A stretch of 64,000 nucleotides of DNA from an uncultured Draconibacterium sp. (GCF_963675065.1 NZ_OY775905.1:1128501-1192500); one strand, 5' to 3'. Shown: positions 35,198 to 43,856, counted from the first letter of the stretch. Made by a program: numbers and translations. Notes: a model not told the origin generated them from the letters alone.

Positions 35198-35228
35198 AAA
35201 AAAAGCGGCTCTCTTTTTGAGTGCCGCC
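35198..35228 (-). terminator. terminator of the mtnA-mtnP unit
   Basis: Minus-strand stem GCGGC-A-CTC / GAG-A-GCCGC (loop five A) followed by seven T. It is about 150 bases past the mtnP stop. Confidence 0.75.
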
Positions 35229-35376
35229 GGAAACTGAATAGCCAAACAATCAAGGTTGGCTGAATTATTTAGTACTAACTGAACGGTTATAAATACTGCG
35301 TTTCATGGCATTGAAGCAGTTGTATTGTGATTTACAAATGCTGTGCCAAAAATGCGACTCAACCACTCAATCTTCA

Positions 35377-36129
35377 CTATTTTTTTAACGATACTATAGT
35401 ATTTTGCAAAAGCGCAATTACATGCATAACGTTCTCGTTAAATACTTTTAGCACCTCTTCCCAGGTAACAGGCGCCTCATCCACATTCCAGCAATCGTAG
35501 TCGGTACTTAATGCCACTGCCGCATACGGAATTTCCAATTCATTGGCCAGGGCACACTCGGGCGCTGTCGACATATTTATAACATCGGCGCCCCACACAC
35601 GAAACATATTCGATTCGGCACGCGTCGAAAAGCGAGGTCCTTCAATGGTTATTACCGTTCCACATTTATGAAATCCAAGATCCAAAGCTTCGGCATTTTC
35701 AATCAAAGCATGGCGCAGCTTCCAGTTAAACGGATCCGACATTGCCGGGTGGTTTAGCTTTCCGTCTTCAAATTCTTCCACAAAGCTGTTTTTCCGGAAG
35801 CGCGTAAAATCAATAAACTGATCGAGCATTACAATGTCACCGCGGCCAATCTCCAAACGAAGACTTCCGCAGGCGGTAGTAGCTAAAATGTGTGTACACC
35901 CCAACTCTTTTATAGCCCAAATATTAGCCCGGTTATTCACTGCCGAGGGCGGAATAGAATGATCGCGGCCATGCCTCGACAAAATAGCCACTTCTACACC
36001 ACCAATCTTGCCGCATTTAAACGACGACGACGGCGCACCATAAGGCGTTTCAACACTTACTTCAGTTACTTCTTTCAGAATGGCAGGATCTTCCAGACCG
36101 GAACCTCCTATTATTGCAATTTTTTTCAT
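35377..36129 (-). CDS. mtnP: S-methyl-5'-thioadenosine phosphorylase
   Basis: 250 residues. NP-I family MTAP: IAIIGGSGLEDP (4-15), phosphate-site RHGRDHSIPPSAVNNRANIWA, TTACGSL, ITIEGPRFSTRAES, INMSTAPECALANE and the MTAP-type adenine pocket ALSTDYDCW (Asp in place of the guanine-reading Asn of PNP). It phosphorolyses methylthioadenosine to adenine and methylthioribose-1-phosphate, the substrate of MtnA. Three bases separate it from mtnA, so the two are clearly one operon. Confidence 0.93.
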   Translation of the reverse strand: MKKIAIIGGSGLEDPAILKEVTEVSVETPYGAPSSSFKCGKIGGVEVAILSRHGRDHSIPPSAVNNRANIWAIKELGCTHILATTACGSLRLEIGRGDIVMLDQFIDFTRFRKNSFVEEFEDGKLNHPAMSDPFNWKLRHALIENAEALDLGFHKCGTVITIEGPRFSTRAESNMFRVWGADVINMSTAPECALANELEIPYAAVALSTDYDCWNVDEAPVTWEEVLKVFNENVMHVIALLQNTIVSLKK

Positions 36130-36132
36130 CTT

Positions 36133-37239
36133 CTATCTGTTTATTTTCTCGGGATATAATCTTAAAATACTTTCTTTATCTGCTTTACAAATGCCACGTT
36201 CCGATATTAAGCCAGTTACCAGGCGCGCCGGAGTTACATCGAAACCATAATTGGCAACCGAACTTTTTTCGGGAATCAAACGCACCGTTTTTATCTGCTC
36301 ATCGTGCCAGCCTTCAATCTCCGCCACCTCATCGCCCGCACGTTGTTCAATTGGAATTTCCTTCACTCCGTCATTCATTTCCCAATCGAATGTACTTGAT
36401 GGCAGTGCTACATAAAAAGGCACATCATTGTCGTGGGCAGCCAGCGCTTTCAAATACGTCCCTATTTTATTGGCTACGTCGCCGGTAACGGTTGTTCGGT
36501 CGCTACCAACAATTACCATATCAACCATTTGGTGTTGCATTAAATGGCCTCCAGCATTGTCGGGAATAACCGTGTGCGGCACGCCTTGTTCGCCCAGTTC
36601 GTAAGCTGTTAATCGTGCTCCCTGGTTTCGCGGGCGTGTTTCGTCGACCCAAACATGCACCGGAATTCCCTTTAAATGTGCTTTATAAATGGGAGCAGTC
36701 GCGGTTCCCCAATCAATACAGGCCAACCAGCCGGCATTGCAGTGGGTTAATATATTCACAGCACTTCCCTTCTTTTTATAAATAGCTTCGATAATTTCCT
36801 GCCCGTACTCGCCTATTTTATCGCCAAATTCTATTTCCTGATGTTTTAATTCGCCGGCTTTTGCCAGAACCTTTTCAATCAATTCGGATTCATCCTTATT
36901 CGCCAGAATAAAGGCCAGCATTTCATCGACCGCAAACGCCAGATTTACCGCCGTTGGGCGCGATGACTTTAAATACTCAGCTACCCTTATTAAGTCTTCT
37001 TCCCAATTTTTATTTTTTAGTTGAAGAACTGCCAGGTACATGCCATAAGCCGCGGTTACCCCGATTAACGGCGCACCACGAACCACCATTTCTTTAATGG
37101 CAAAAAAAGCATCGTCGACTGAACGCATGGCAAAAGTTTCGAACACAAACGGCAATTTTCGCTGATCGATCACCTGAATAATTGTTGGGTCGTCGGCGTC
37201 AACCCAAATGGTATGATAATGTTTTCCCTGAATTTGCAT
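36133..37239 (-). CDS. mtnA: methylthioribose-1-phosphate isomerase
   Basis: 368 residues. eIF2B-like fold with MtnA hallmarks: VVRGAPLIGVTAAYGMYLA near 50, catalytic Cys in NILTHCNAG near 167, DETRPRNQGARLTAYELG, and catalytic Asp in VIVGSDRTTVTGDVANKIGTYLKALAAHDN. It converts MTR-1-P to methylthioribulose-1-P in methionine salvage. First gene of the mtnA-mtnP operon. No mtnB/C/D/E follow in this window, so the remaining steps are elsewhere or the route is an alternative one. Confidence 0.95.
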   Translation of the reverse strand: MQIQGKHYHTIWVDADDPTIIQVIDQRKLPFVFETFAMRSVDDAFFAIKEMVVRGAPLIGVTAAYGMYLAVLQLKNKNWEEDLIRVAEYLKSSRPTAVNLAFAVDEMLAFILANKDESELIEKVLAKAGELKHQEIEFGDKIGEYGQEIIEAIYKKKGSAVNILTHCNAGWLACIDWGTATAPIYKAHLKGIPVHVWVDETRPRNQGARLTAYELGEQGVPHTVIPDNAGGHLMQHQMVDMVIVGSDRTTVTGDVANKIGTYLKALAAHDNDVPFYVALPSSTFDWEMNDGVKEIPIEQRAGDEVAEIEGWHDEQIKTVRLIPEKSSVANYGFDVTPARLVTGLISERGICKADKESILRLYPEKINR

Positions 37240-37305
37240 TACTGATAAACTTCCTGTAGTTTCTAAAGTTTAATATGAAGTTAAAAAAGATTTTCCCTAA
37301 ATGCT

Positions 37306-37313
37306 TACTTTCG
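37306..37313 (+). promoter_or_regulatory. candidate -7 element of the HAD gene
   Basis: TACTTTCG is a near match to TAnnTTTG, 18 bases before the start codon in the divergent mtnA/HAD region. No good -33 element. Confidence 0.3.
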
Positions 37314-37331
37314 TGAAATAAATTTAGAGAA

Positions 37332-37955
37332 ATGAAGGCAGACCTTACGAACATAAAAAATATCATTTTTGATTTGGGGCGCGTGTTGTTAAACCTTGAT
37401 TTTGATGCTTCGATAAAAGCCTTTCAAAAGCTTGGCAGCGATGGAGCAATTCTCGACCACAAAAACGCGTACGCCGACCCGATTTTCTACAACCTTGAAG
37501 TTGGGAAAATAACTCCCGCGGATTTTAGAAGCGGTGTACGAAAACTGCTTCAAAACGAACAAATTACCGACCCCCAAATTAACGAAGCCTGGTCTGCAAT
37601 GATCCTTGACATTCCGGCGCATCGTGTAAAAAAGGTACAGGAGCTCAGCAAAAACTACAGCCTTTATTTGTTTAGCAACACCAATCAAATTCATATCAAC
37701 CGTTTACTTTCTGAATTTAAGACACAACACGGCTTTGATTTTCCGTCGCTGTTTAAAGCGGTTTATTATTCCCACGAGATTCACGACCGCAAACCGGAAA
37801 TCAGTTCGTACGAAAAAGTAATTGCACTATCGGGTGTTAATCCTGAAGAAACATTGTTTATCGACGATCTGGAAAAGAACATCGTTGCCGCGCAAAAAGC
37901 CGGATTAAATACTTTTTGGCTACAAAATGGGATGGAAATGACGGAGCTATTTTAA
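37332..37955 (+). CDS. HAD-superfamily phosphatase
   Basis: 207 residues. HAD motif I NIIFDLGRVLLNLDFD (about 11-26; nucleophile Asp followed by L-G as in the YihX-type subgroup), motif II LYLFSNTNQIH, motif III Lys in RKPEISSYEKVI, motif IV ETLFIDDLEKNI. Four-helix cap after motif I (HAD-IA). Probably a sugar-phosphate or nucleotide phosphatase in the cytoplasm; substrate not predictable. Its end overlaps the converging cyclophilin gene by 9 bases. Confidence 0.9.
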   Translation: MKADLTNIKNIIFDLGRVLLNLDFDASIKAFQKLGSDGAILDHKNAYADPIFYNLEVGKITPADFRSGVRKLLQNEQITDPQINEAWSAMILDIPAHRVKKVQELSKNYSLYLFSNTNQIHINRLLSEFKTQHGFDFPSLFKAVYYSHEIHDRKPEISSYEKVIALSGVNPEETLFIDDLEKNIVAAQKAGLNTFWLQNGMEMTELF

Positions 37956-39284
37956 GATGCGAACCCGTTTTATCCGGATATCTTCAAGCGGCCGCCAACG
38001 CCGGTCGGTTTCTACCTGAACGATTTTATCCACCACATCCATTCCTGAAGTTACCTGCCCAAAAATCGTGTAACTGCCATCGAGGTGTGGTGCACCACCA
38101 ATGGTTTTATAAACCTGTCGCTGCTCGGCCGAAAACGTGTAATTATTAATTTCTTCCAACTCATCCAAACCTTTATCAAAATATTTCCTTCCTGAAACGA
38201 TGTAAAACTGCGATCCATCGGAACGTTGGCGCTGATTTTCGGTATCCGGTTTTCGTGGCGAACCAATCATTCCGCGTTTATGATACAAACCGGGAACAAT
38301 ATGTGCCGGAATGGTGTACCCCGGGCCTTTCCACCCCACATTTGCTCCGGGCACGGCATAGCGGGTATCAGCGGCACCACTCTGTATCCCAAAGTCTGCA
38401 ATCACCCGGTGAATCAACAAACTATCGAAATAATGTTCTTTGGCCAAACGGATAAAATTATCGCGGTACTCGGGGGTTTCATTAAAGAGTTTTATGGTGA
38501 TATCGCCGTAATCCGTTTCCAGAACAAGTCCTTTTATTTTGCGGTTTTCAGCAGCAATTTTTTCGTTCGATGTATTTTTTAGCGTCTCCAAAGGCTCGGA
38601 AGTTTCGCTTCTCTTTCGCAGCATAGCTGCAATAAATTCTGCCGGGATGGCAAAACTCTGCAATTCGAAATTTACTGTTCCTGAATAGGCCACACCAATT
38701 GCTTTTCCTGTTGATACAAATATTGGTGCGCCGAATTGCGATGTCCTAATCCGATTGGTTATACGGTACAAACGCGTTCCCCTAATATTGGCCAGGTTTA
38801 GAACTTTCCCCGTAAAAAGCTGCAGGGTTTTCCCGGTTTTAGGAGCCACATAAAATGATTTGGCAAAATTGGGTAAAGTGTCTTTATGTAGCTCAATGGG
38901 CTCGCGGCTGATGCTGTCAACTTTTAATATAATCAGGTCGTTTATACGATCGAAAGCCACAAAACTACGTGCTGTGTATTTTTTATTCTCATCGAACGGC
39001 TGCACCTTAACATTGGTGGCCTGATTGACCAGGGAATATTTGGTAACCAACAGATCTTCTCCAACAAAAAATCCCTGCCCCGATTCCAGAATCCGGTCGC
39101 CGTCATACGAATCGATTTTTGCGATAGACCGCATCAACTGATTCCAGATATCCTGTTTTTTATCTGCAGCAGAGTCCGTTTTGGCTTTTGTTTCTTCCTG
39201 CTGTGTTGTTTGTTTTTGGGCCTTATTTCCACATGAGCTCAAAAAAACGACAGCCAGTACTATAAAAAGAATTTGTTTTGCCAT
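37947..39284 (-). CDS. lipoprotein: inactive trypsin-like domain fused to cyclophilin
   Basis: 445 residues. Lipobox SSC (Cys18). Residues about 60-215 follow a DegP/trypsin-2 pattern (GQGFFVGEDLLVTKYSLV, NDLIILKVDS, GAPIFVSTGKAIGVAYSG), but the catalytic His position (TNAHV in active enzymes) reads TKYSL and the serine loop (GNSGGP) reads SQFGAP, so it should be proteolytically dead. Residues about 255-445 are a cyclophilin with catalytic Arg in LIHRVIADFGIQSG, plus GSQFYIVSG and YTIFGQVTSGMDVVDKI. Envelope isomerase/chaperone, probably presenting clients through the pseudo-protease. Third gene of a three-cyclophilin cluster. Confidence 0.82.
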   Translation of the reverse strand: MAKQILFIVLAVVFLSSCGNKAQKQTTQQEETKAKTDSAADKKQDIWNQLMRSIAKIDSYDGDRILESGQGFFVGEDLLVTKYSLVNQATNVKVQPFDENKKYTARSFVAFDRINDLIILKVDSISREPIELHKDTLPNFAKSFYVAPKTGKTLQLFTGKVLNLANIRGTRLYRITNRIRTSQFGAPIFVSTGKAIGVAYSGTVNFELQSFAIPAEFIAAMLRKRSETSEPLETLKNTSNEKIAAENRKIKGLVLETDYGDITIKLFNETPEYRDNFIRLAKEHYFDSLLIHRVIADFGIQSGAADTRYAVPGANVGWKGPGYTIPAHIVPGLYHKRGMIGSPRKPDTENQRQRSDGSQFYIVSGRKYFDKGLDELEEINNYTFSAEQRQVYKTIGGAPHLDGSYTIFGQVTSGMDVVDKIVQVETDRRWRPLEDIRIKRVRILK

Positions 39285-39288
39285 AATA

Positions 39289-40098
39289 CTACTTAATCAC
39301 ATTCACTTTGATTTTCACATCGTTATACGGCCGGTTATTGCTATCGGTTTTTAGCGCTGCAATTTTATCAATCACATCAAATCCCGAAATACATTCGCCA
39401 AAAATGGTGTATTTCCCATCCAGTTCAGGATAACCGCCAACAGTGGTATAGGCTTCGCGCTGCGCATCAGAAAATTCAAGCGTATTGGGATTCAAATTGT
39501 AATCAGTTTCAATATTATCTTTTATTTCACCGGCAAGCTCCCGGAACTCCTTCACCTTTTTCTCTTCTTTCAGCTGCTTTAATTGCTCCCGAACTTCGGG
39601 CGTCATATACTTCTCCACAATTTTCTTCCGGATTGGAACATTCACCGCCATTTCCATGGTATCCAAAGCGCCACTGGTATGCACGCTTCCTTTTACAATA
39701 AAAAACTGCGAAATATCTGACTGCTTAAACGGGTTTACCTCGTCGGGCTGGCGGGGCGCACAAAGCGATCCTTTTTTATGAAAATAGTGTTTCAGAATTT
39801 CGTCGTCAACGGTTTTATCCGGATCGCCATAACCAATACGTTTTCCAGGGGGTGCATTACGAGAGCTTTTTGAACCGCCCTGAATCAGAAAATCCTCGAT
39901 TACACGGTAAAACAAAGTGCCATCGTAATAACCTTCGTTGGCCAATTCGATAAAAGCATTTCGGTGTTTTGGCGTGTCGTCGTACAGTTGGAAACGCATA
40001 TCTCCGTAATTCGTCGAAATTTCAATTACACGCGACTGAGCAGAAGATGAAATACCTAATAAACAAACAAATACAATTAAAATTCCGGTTCTAAACAT
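39289..40098 (-). CDS. secreted cyclophilin-type peptidyl-prolyl isomerase
   Basis: 269 residues. Signal peptide ending GISSSAQS. Cyclophilin core with LFYRVIEDFLIQGG (Arg in place, Tyr before it instead of His/Phe), HKKGSLCAPRQPDE, ISQFFIVKGS and YTIFGECISGFDVIDKI. A helical insertion of about 75 residues (EKYMTPEVREQLKQLKEEKKVKEF...) separates the SQFFIV strand from YTTVGGYPELDGKYTIFGE. The same insertion is found in the neighbouring gene at 40102, so they are paralogues. Four bases from each neighbour: one operon. Confidence 0.9.
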   Translation of the reverse strand: MFRTGILIVFVCLLGISSSAQSRVIEISTNYGDMRFQLYDDTPKHRNAFIELANEGYYDGTLFYRVIEDFLIQGGSKSSRNAPPGKRIGYGDPDKTVDDEILKHYFHKKGSLCAPRQPDEVNPFKQSDISQFFIVKGSVHTSGALDTMEMAVNVPIRKKIVEKYMTPEVREQLKQLKEEKKVKEFRELAGEIKDNIETDYNLNPNTLEFSDAQREAYTTVGGYPELDGKYTIFGECISGFDVIDKIAALKTDSNNRPYNDVKIKVNVIK

Positions 40099-40101
40099 AA
40101 A

Positions 40102-40920
40102 CTATTTTGTGCGTTTTATTTCCATTTTTATATCCGTATTCGGCCGGTCGTACTTATCCGTTTCAACGGCCGCTATCTTATCCAAAACATCCAAGCCCTC
40201 AACAACCTCGCCAAAAACAGTGTACTCGCCATCTAACGAAGGATAACCGCCAATGGTGGTATATGCCTCGCGTTGCTCATCGGAAAATACAAATTTGGGC
40301 TGCTCAGTCCAGGCACTATCAGCAGCTACACGCAGTTCAGCAACAAAAATGTTAAACCCATCCTGATCGTTATTTTTTCGGTATTCGTCTATCTTTGGTT
40401 TTGCTTCTGCAAATTTTTCCTGCAGAAATTCATTTTTGGCTCGACTGTTCAACATCATTTCCATGGTGTCGAGTTTTCCGGGTGTAAAAACCTCGCCCTG
40501 CACGATGTAAAACTGCGAGCCGCTTGATCGTTTTTCTGGATTCGACGGACCACCACGACGTGCTGCTGCCAAAGCTCCTTTTTTATGAAAATGCTGTGGA
40601 AGGATTTCTGCCGGAATTGTATATCCCGGGTTTCCAGTTCCTAAACGGGCACCGGGCGCTGCATCTTTCGAGTCAGGATCGCCTCCCTGGATCATAAAGT
40701 TTTTCATTACCCGGTGAAAAAGCGTTCCATCGTAATATCCTTCGTCAATCAGTTTTAGAAAATTCTGTTTGTGCTCCGGCGTATCATCGTACAATTTCAA
40801 TTTTATTTCGCCAAAATCTGTTGAAATAACAACCAGTTCTTGCTCGTTGCTCTGTTTGGCATTACTACACGAAATTCCTACGCCTACAAAGGCAATTAAT
40901 ATTAAAACAATTAATTTCAT
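40102..40920 (-). CDS. cyclophilin lipoprotein
   Basis: 272 residues from ATG 40920, chosen because it yields a standard lipoprotein signal (Cys18 after GVGIS); a longer frame to 41013 only translates a repeated leader sequence. Cyclophilin domain: LFHRVMKNFMIQGGDPDSKDA, LAAARRGGPSN, GSQFYIVQGEV, with a helical insertion of about 70 residues (RAKNEFLQEKFAEAKPKIDEYRKNND) before YTTIGGYPSLDGEYTVFGE. Catalytic Arg present. First gene of the three-cyclophilin operon; its leader holds copy A of the GAAACGAG element. Confidence 0.9.
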   Translation of the reverse strand: MKLIVLILIAFVGVGISCSNAKQSNEQELVVISTDFGEIKLKLYDDTPEHKQNFLKLIDEGYYDGTLFHRVMKNFMIQGGDPDSKDAAPGARLGTGNPGYTIPAEILPQHFHKKGALAAARRGGPSNPEKRSSGSQFYIVQGEVFTPGKLDTMEMMLNSRAKNEFLQEKFAEAKPKIDEYRKNNDQDGFNIFVAELRVAADSAWTEQPKFVFSDEQREAYTTIGGYPSLDGEYTVFGEVVEGLDVLDKIAAVETDKYDRPNTDIKMEIKRTK

Positions 40921-40950
40921 TCGTTTATTATGATCAATTTTCAATGATAA

Positions 40951-41008
40951 CTCATGTAACTCGCTAATAATCCTCTTCCATTGTGTAAAATTCTTACATG
41001 CTCGTTTC
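40951..41008 (-). promoter_or_regulatory. putative structured leader element, copy A
   Basis: Minus strand: begins GAAACGAGCATGTAAG, includes TTTTAC...TGGAAG...ATTA and ends GCGAGTTACATGAGTT, about 30 bases before the cyclophilin lipoprotein start. It aligns with copy B (44861-44938) along most of its length. Confidence 0.5.
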
Positions 41009-41066
41009 TTCATTCCTATATAATTTTCTTATTTTAACTTTACAAAATTCCTGTAAAGATAAAAAG

Positions 41067-41969
41067 ATGATAAACATTCACTCCTGCCTTCTTTTAATGT
41101 TCGTGTTTTTTTCATGTTCAGGCCCCGGGAAGAAGGCAGACAACCCAATTGCACAATTGCAGGCTGAAAGATATATTCCGGAAGTTGCAGATAAATTAAA
41201 CGAGATTTCGGGACTGATGATTTACGATGATCATTTTTGGGGATTTAACGACAGCGGAGGCAAAAACGAATTGTATGGATTTAATAAATCGGGGAAAATA
41301 AAATACGAAATTGAGCTCAACGATGCCAAAAACAGGGACTGGGAGTCGATAACACAAACCGATGAAAAGATTTTTATCGGCGATTTTGGGAACAACATGG
41401 GCAACCGCGACAACCTGCTCATTTACAAGATCGATAAAAAGGACCTGTCGGAAAAAGAAGAACAAAAAGTTGATACTAAAGAAATTAAAATTAAATATTC
41501 CCGACAGGACCGCTTTTCCTATTTGGATAAAACCACACCGTACGATTGCGAGGCCATGGTCGCTTTTAAAAACAAACTGTACCTTTTTAGCAAAAACTGG
41601 CGCGACGGAACTACGTGGCAATACGAAGTGCCCACCAAAAAGGGCGAGTACGAACTGACCCCGACCGATACGTTTAATGTAAAGTGCCTGGTAACGGGAG
41701 CCGATATCAGCCCCGATAATAAAACACTGGCGCTGGTAGGTTACGAAAACTACCGCTCGTTTATCTGGTTGTTCTCCGATTTTCCGGAAGACCAATTTTT
41801 TGAAGGAAAAAGCCGACATATAAAACTGGAAGGAATTGATGGCGCACAAACCGAAGGTATTTGTTTTTTAAACAACGACAGCATTTTGGTATCGTGCGAA
41901 AAAACCCGAAGCCACAATCAGCAGGTCTTTCTGTTCGATTTAAATAAACTCAGCAATGGAACACATTAG
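41067..41969 (+). CDS. SdiA-regulated-like beta-propeller lipoprotein
   Basis: 300 residues from ATG 41067 (Cys17 lipobox FFSC); earlier in-frame starts would only add leader sequence. Mature part: LNEISGLMIYDDHFWGFNDSGGKNELYGFNKSGKI, DWESITQTDEKIFIGDFGNN, TPYDCEAMVAFKNKLYLFSKNW, CLVTGADISPDNKTLALVGY, and GAQTEGICFLNNDSILVSCEKT. These repeated blades with D-x-E-(G/S/A)-(I/M) motifs suit a calcium-type esterase-like or SdiA-regulated propeller. Function unknown. It overlaps the GNAT gene by 14 bases. Confidence 0.75.
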   Translation: MINIHSCLLLMFVFFSCSGPGKKADNPIAQLQAERYIPEVADKLNEISGLMIYDDHFWGFNDSGGKNELYGFNKSGKIKYEIELNDAKNRDWESITQTDEKIFIGDFGNNMGNRDNLLIYKIDKKDLSEKEEQKVDTKEIKIKYSRQDRFSYLDKTTPYDCEAMVAFKNKLYLFSKNWRDGTTWQYEVPTKKGEYELTPTDTFNVKCLVTGADISPDNKTLALVGYENYRSFIWLFSDFPEDQFFEGKSRHIKLEGIDGAQTEGICFLNNDSILVSCEKTRSHNQQVFLFDLNKLSNGTH

Positions 41970-42495
41970 AGTAAACGACAAAATCAGGCTCGAGCTGATT
42001 AACTCGTCGATGGCCGAAATTATATTTCAGACCATTGACCGCGATCGCGAATACCTGAAAAAATGGCTCCCGTTTGTACAGTACACCAGCAAAATTGAAG
42101 ATACGCAGGCTTTTATATCAAGCATCACTCAAAGCAGCGATAAAAGCGATCTGGTCTACACTATATGGTACAACGAAGAATTTGCCGGACTGATTGGTTT
42201 TAAAGACACCGATTGGGTGAATCGGAAAACCGAACTCGGCTATTGGCTGGCCGAAAAAATGCAGGGGAAAGGAATTATAACCGCTTGTGTTGAAAAACTT
42301 GTTCGTTTTGCTTTTCAGAAACAAAAAATGAACCGCATACAGATTAAAGTGGCGGAAGAAAATCTACAGAGTGAGAAAATTCCATTAAAACTGGGATTCG
42401 TTTACGAAGGCACTGAACGTCAGGGCGAACACCACAGCACCGGGTATGTAAACCTTAAAATTTACAGCAAGCTCAAACACGAAATTGCAGATTAG
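41956..42495 (+). CDS. RimJ/RimL-type GNAT acetyltransferase
   Basis: 179 residues. GNAT fold: IRLELINSSMAEIIFQTID at the start, AGLIGFKDTDWVNRKTELGYWLAEKMQGKGIITACVEKLVRFAF (motif A, acetyl-CoA site Q-G-K-G-I near 110), NRIQIKVAEENLQSEKIPLKLGFVYEG. Close to ribosomal-protein-Ser/Ala acetyltransferases; could modify a small amine or peptide. It starts inside the end of the preceding lipoprotein gene and so is translationally coupled to it. Confidence 0.88.
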   Translation: MEHIRVNDKIRLELINSSMAEIIFQTIDRDREYLKKWLPFVQYTSKIEDTQAFISSITQSSDKSDLVYTIWYNEEFAGLIGFKDTDWVNRKTELGYWLAEKMQGKGIITACVEKLVRFAFQKQKMNRIQIKVAEENLQSEKIPLKLGFVYEGTERQGEHHSTGYVNLKIYSKLKHEIAD

Positions 42496-42594
42496 TTGCA
42501 ACTTTCACCAATTTCTCATGTCGGTATTAATGTAAAGCAATGGTTATAATGCAGATTATTAGCCATAAAATACTACTAACTCATTGATAATTTA

Positions 42595-42602
42595 TATATT
42601 TG
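42595..42602 (+). promoter_or_regulatory. candidate -7 element of the ACP-like gene
   Basis: TATATTTG matches TAnnTTTG, about 38 bases before the start at 42641. A -33 TTG at standard spacing is not evident. Confidence 0.4.
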
Positions 42603-42640
42603 ACCCGTAAATTCATTTGTTCGAATTTTAAACAATAACA

Positions 42641-42907
42641 ATGGAGACAGAAACAGTTACAGAAAAGTCGCTACGAAGAAACCTCTACCGGGTGTTGCGT
42701 AAAACAGGTGTTACCAGAGATAACATTTGTTTAACCGCCTCGTTTTATGAGGATCTGAATTTCGACAACATTGATTGGACAATTTTTATTCACTATTTAG
42801 AACGCATCTTCAACATTCGGATAAATGATGAGGAGCTAAATAGTTTTTCGAATGTGAACGATACACTCCTTTATTTACGTGGTGAATTGGTTTATTCGAG
42901 TAATTAG
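42641..42907 (+). CDS. acyl-carrier-like protein lacking the phosphopantetheine serine
   Basis: 88 residues. The last 60 fit the acyl-carrier four-helix pattern (SFYEDLNFDNIDWTIFIHYLERIFNIRINDEEL, then NVNDTLLYL). In a true carrier the loop before helix 2 reads D-S-L; here it reads DNID with Asn43 in place of the Ser that carries 4'-phosphopantetheine. So it should be unable to carry acyl groups, and probably acts as a protein-interaction module. Own promoter box, terminator after the stop, then mscS. No fatty-acid genes nearby. Confidence 0.75.
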   Translation: METETVTEKSLRRNLYRVLRKTGVTRDNICLTASFYEDLNFDNIDWTIFIHYLERIFNIRINDEELNSFSNVNDTLLYLRGELVYSSN

Positions 42908-42930
42908 ACATTAGAAACAGAAATGAAAGA

Positions 42931-42964
42931 AAAAGGGACTCAACAGATTTGAATCCCTTTTTTA
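42931..42964 (+). terminator. terminator of the ACP-like gene
   Basis: Stem AAAAAGGGA-C-TCA / TGA-A-TCCCTTTTT with one mismatch, followed by T-run. It isolates the ACP-like gene from mscS. Confidence 0.75.
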
Positions 42965-43021
42965 TTTGAACTTTTCAGATGAAAGTTTGTATCTTATAGC
43001 AAATTTAAATGACCAAGCAAA

Positions 43022-43837
43022 ATGGAAGAAGTAAACAATTTATCCGAAAAACTTTATGATTTAGTAATGACCTATGGCCCCAAATTAATTGGGGCAATCA
43101 TCACTCTAATTATCGGCTTGTGGGTTATCTCTATTCTAAGAGGTGCAATACGTAGACGTTTTGAAAAACAAAATGTAGATCCCTCTCTTCGGGGCTTTCT
43201 AAACAGCCTGATCGGGATTGGCTTAAAAGCCATGCTTTGGATCGCTGTTATTGGAATGATGGGCGTTCAGATGACCTCTTTCATTGCAATTCTTGGTGCC
43301 GCCGGTTTGGCAGTGGGCATGGCATTATCCGGTACCCTCCAAAATTTTGCGGGAGGCATTATGATTCTCATTTTTAAACCATTCAAAGTGGGGAATTACA
43401 TTAGCGCCCAGGGACACTCTGGTACGGTAAATGAGATTCAGATTTTTAATACGATTCTGAAAACACCGGACAATAAAACCATTATTATTCCCAACGGAGG
43501 TTTGTCAACCGGTTCTATGATTAATTTCTCTGCCGAAGCAAAACGCCGTGTTGACTTTACTTTTGGTATTGCCTACGGCGATGACGTGGATAAAGCGAAA
43601 GAAGTTTTAATGAAACTGATAAAAGCCGATGAAAGGATTATAAATGATCCGGCAGAACCTTTTATTGCAGTTAGCGAACTGGCCGACAGCTCAGTTAATT
43701 TAGTGGTTCGTGTATGGGCCGAAGCTGCCAATTACTGGGGAATTTATTTCGATCTTCATGAAAATGTTTACAAAACATTCGATAAGGAAGGTCTCAATAT
43801 CCCTTTCCCGCAAATGGATGTACATGTACAGAAATAA
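43022..43837 (+). CDS. MscS-type small mechanosensitive channel
   Basis: 271 residues, close to E. coli MscS (286). Three membrane helices; the pore helix reads FIAILGAAGLAVGMALSGTLQNFAGGIMI (Gly/Ala-spaced, as in MscS TM3), followed by the beta domain KVGNYISAQGHSGTVNEIQIFNTILKTPDNKTIIIPNG and the C-terminal cage ending FPQMDVHV. It opens on membrane tension to relieve hypo-osmotic shock. Monocistronic, shared terminator with the convergent DUF4252 gene. Confidence 0.96.
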   Translation: MEEVNNLSEKLYDLVMTYGPKLIGAIITLIIGLWVISILRGAIRRRFEKQNVDPSLRGFLNSLIGIGLKAMLWIAVIGMMGVQMTSFIAILGAAGLAVGMALSGTLQNFAGGIMILIFKPFKVGNYISAQGHSGTVNEIQIFNTILKTPDNKTIIIPNGGLSTGSMINFSAEAKRRVDFTFGIAYGDDVDKAKEVLMKLIKADERIINDPAEPFIAVSELADSSVNLVVRVWAEAANYWGIYFDLHENVYKTFDKEGLNIPFPQMDVHVQK

Positions 43838-43856
43838 TAGAGATTATACAGCAAAG

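Noticed and set aside
37240..37331. SAM/other riboswitch upstream of mtnA
   Set aside because: The gap is under 100 bases and shows no conserved hairpin core.
41196..41849. 217-residue frame antisense to the SdiA-regulated-like lipoprotein
   Set aside because: Mirror of a well-supported coding gene; hydrophobic/aromatic bias is what its codons give on the opposite strand.
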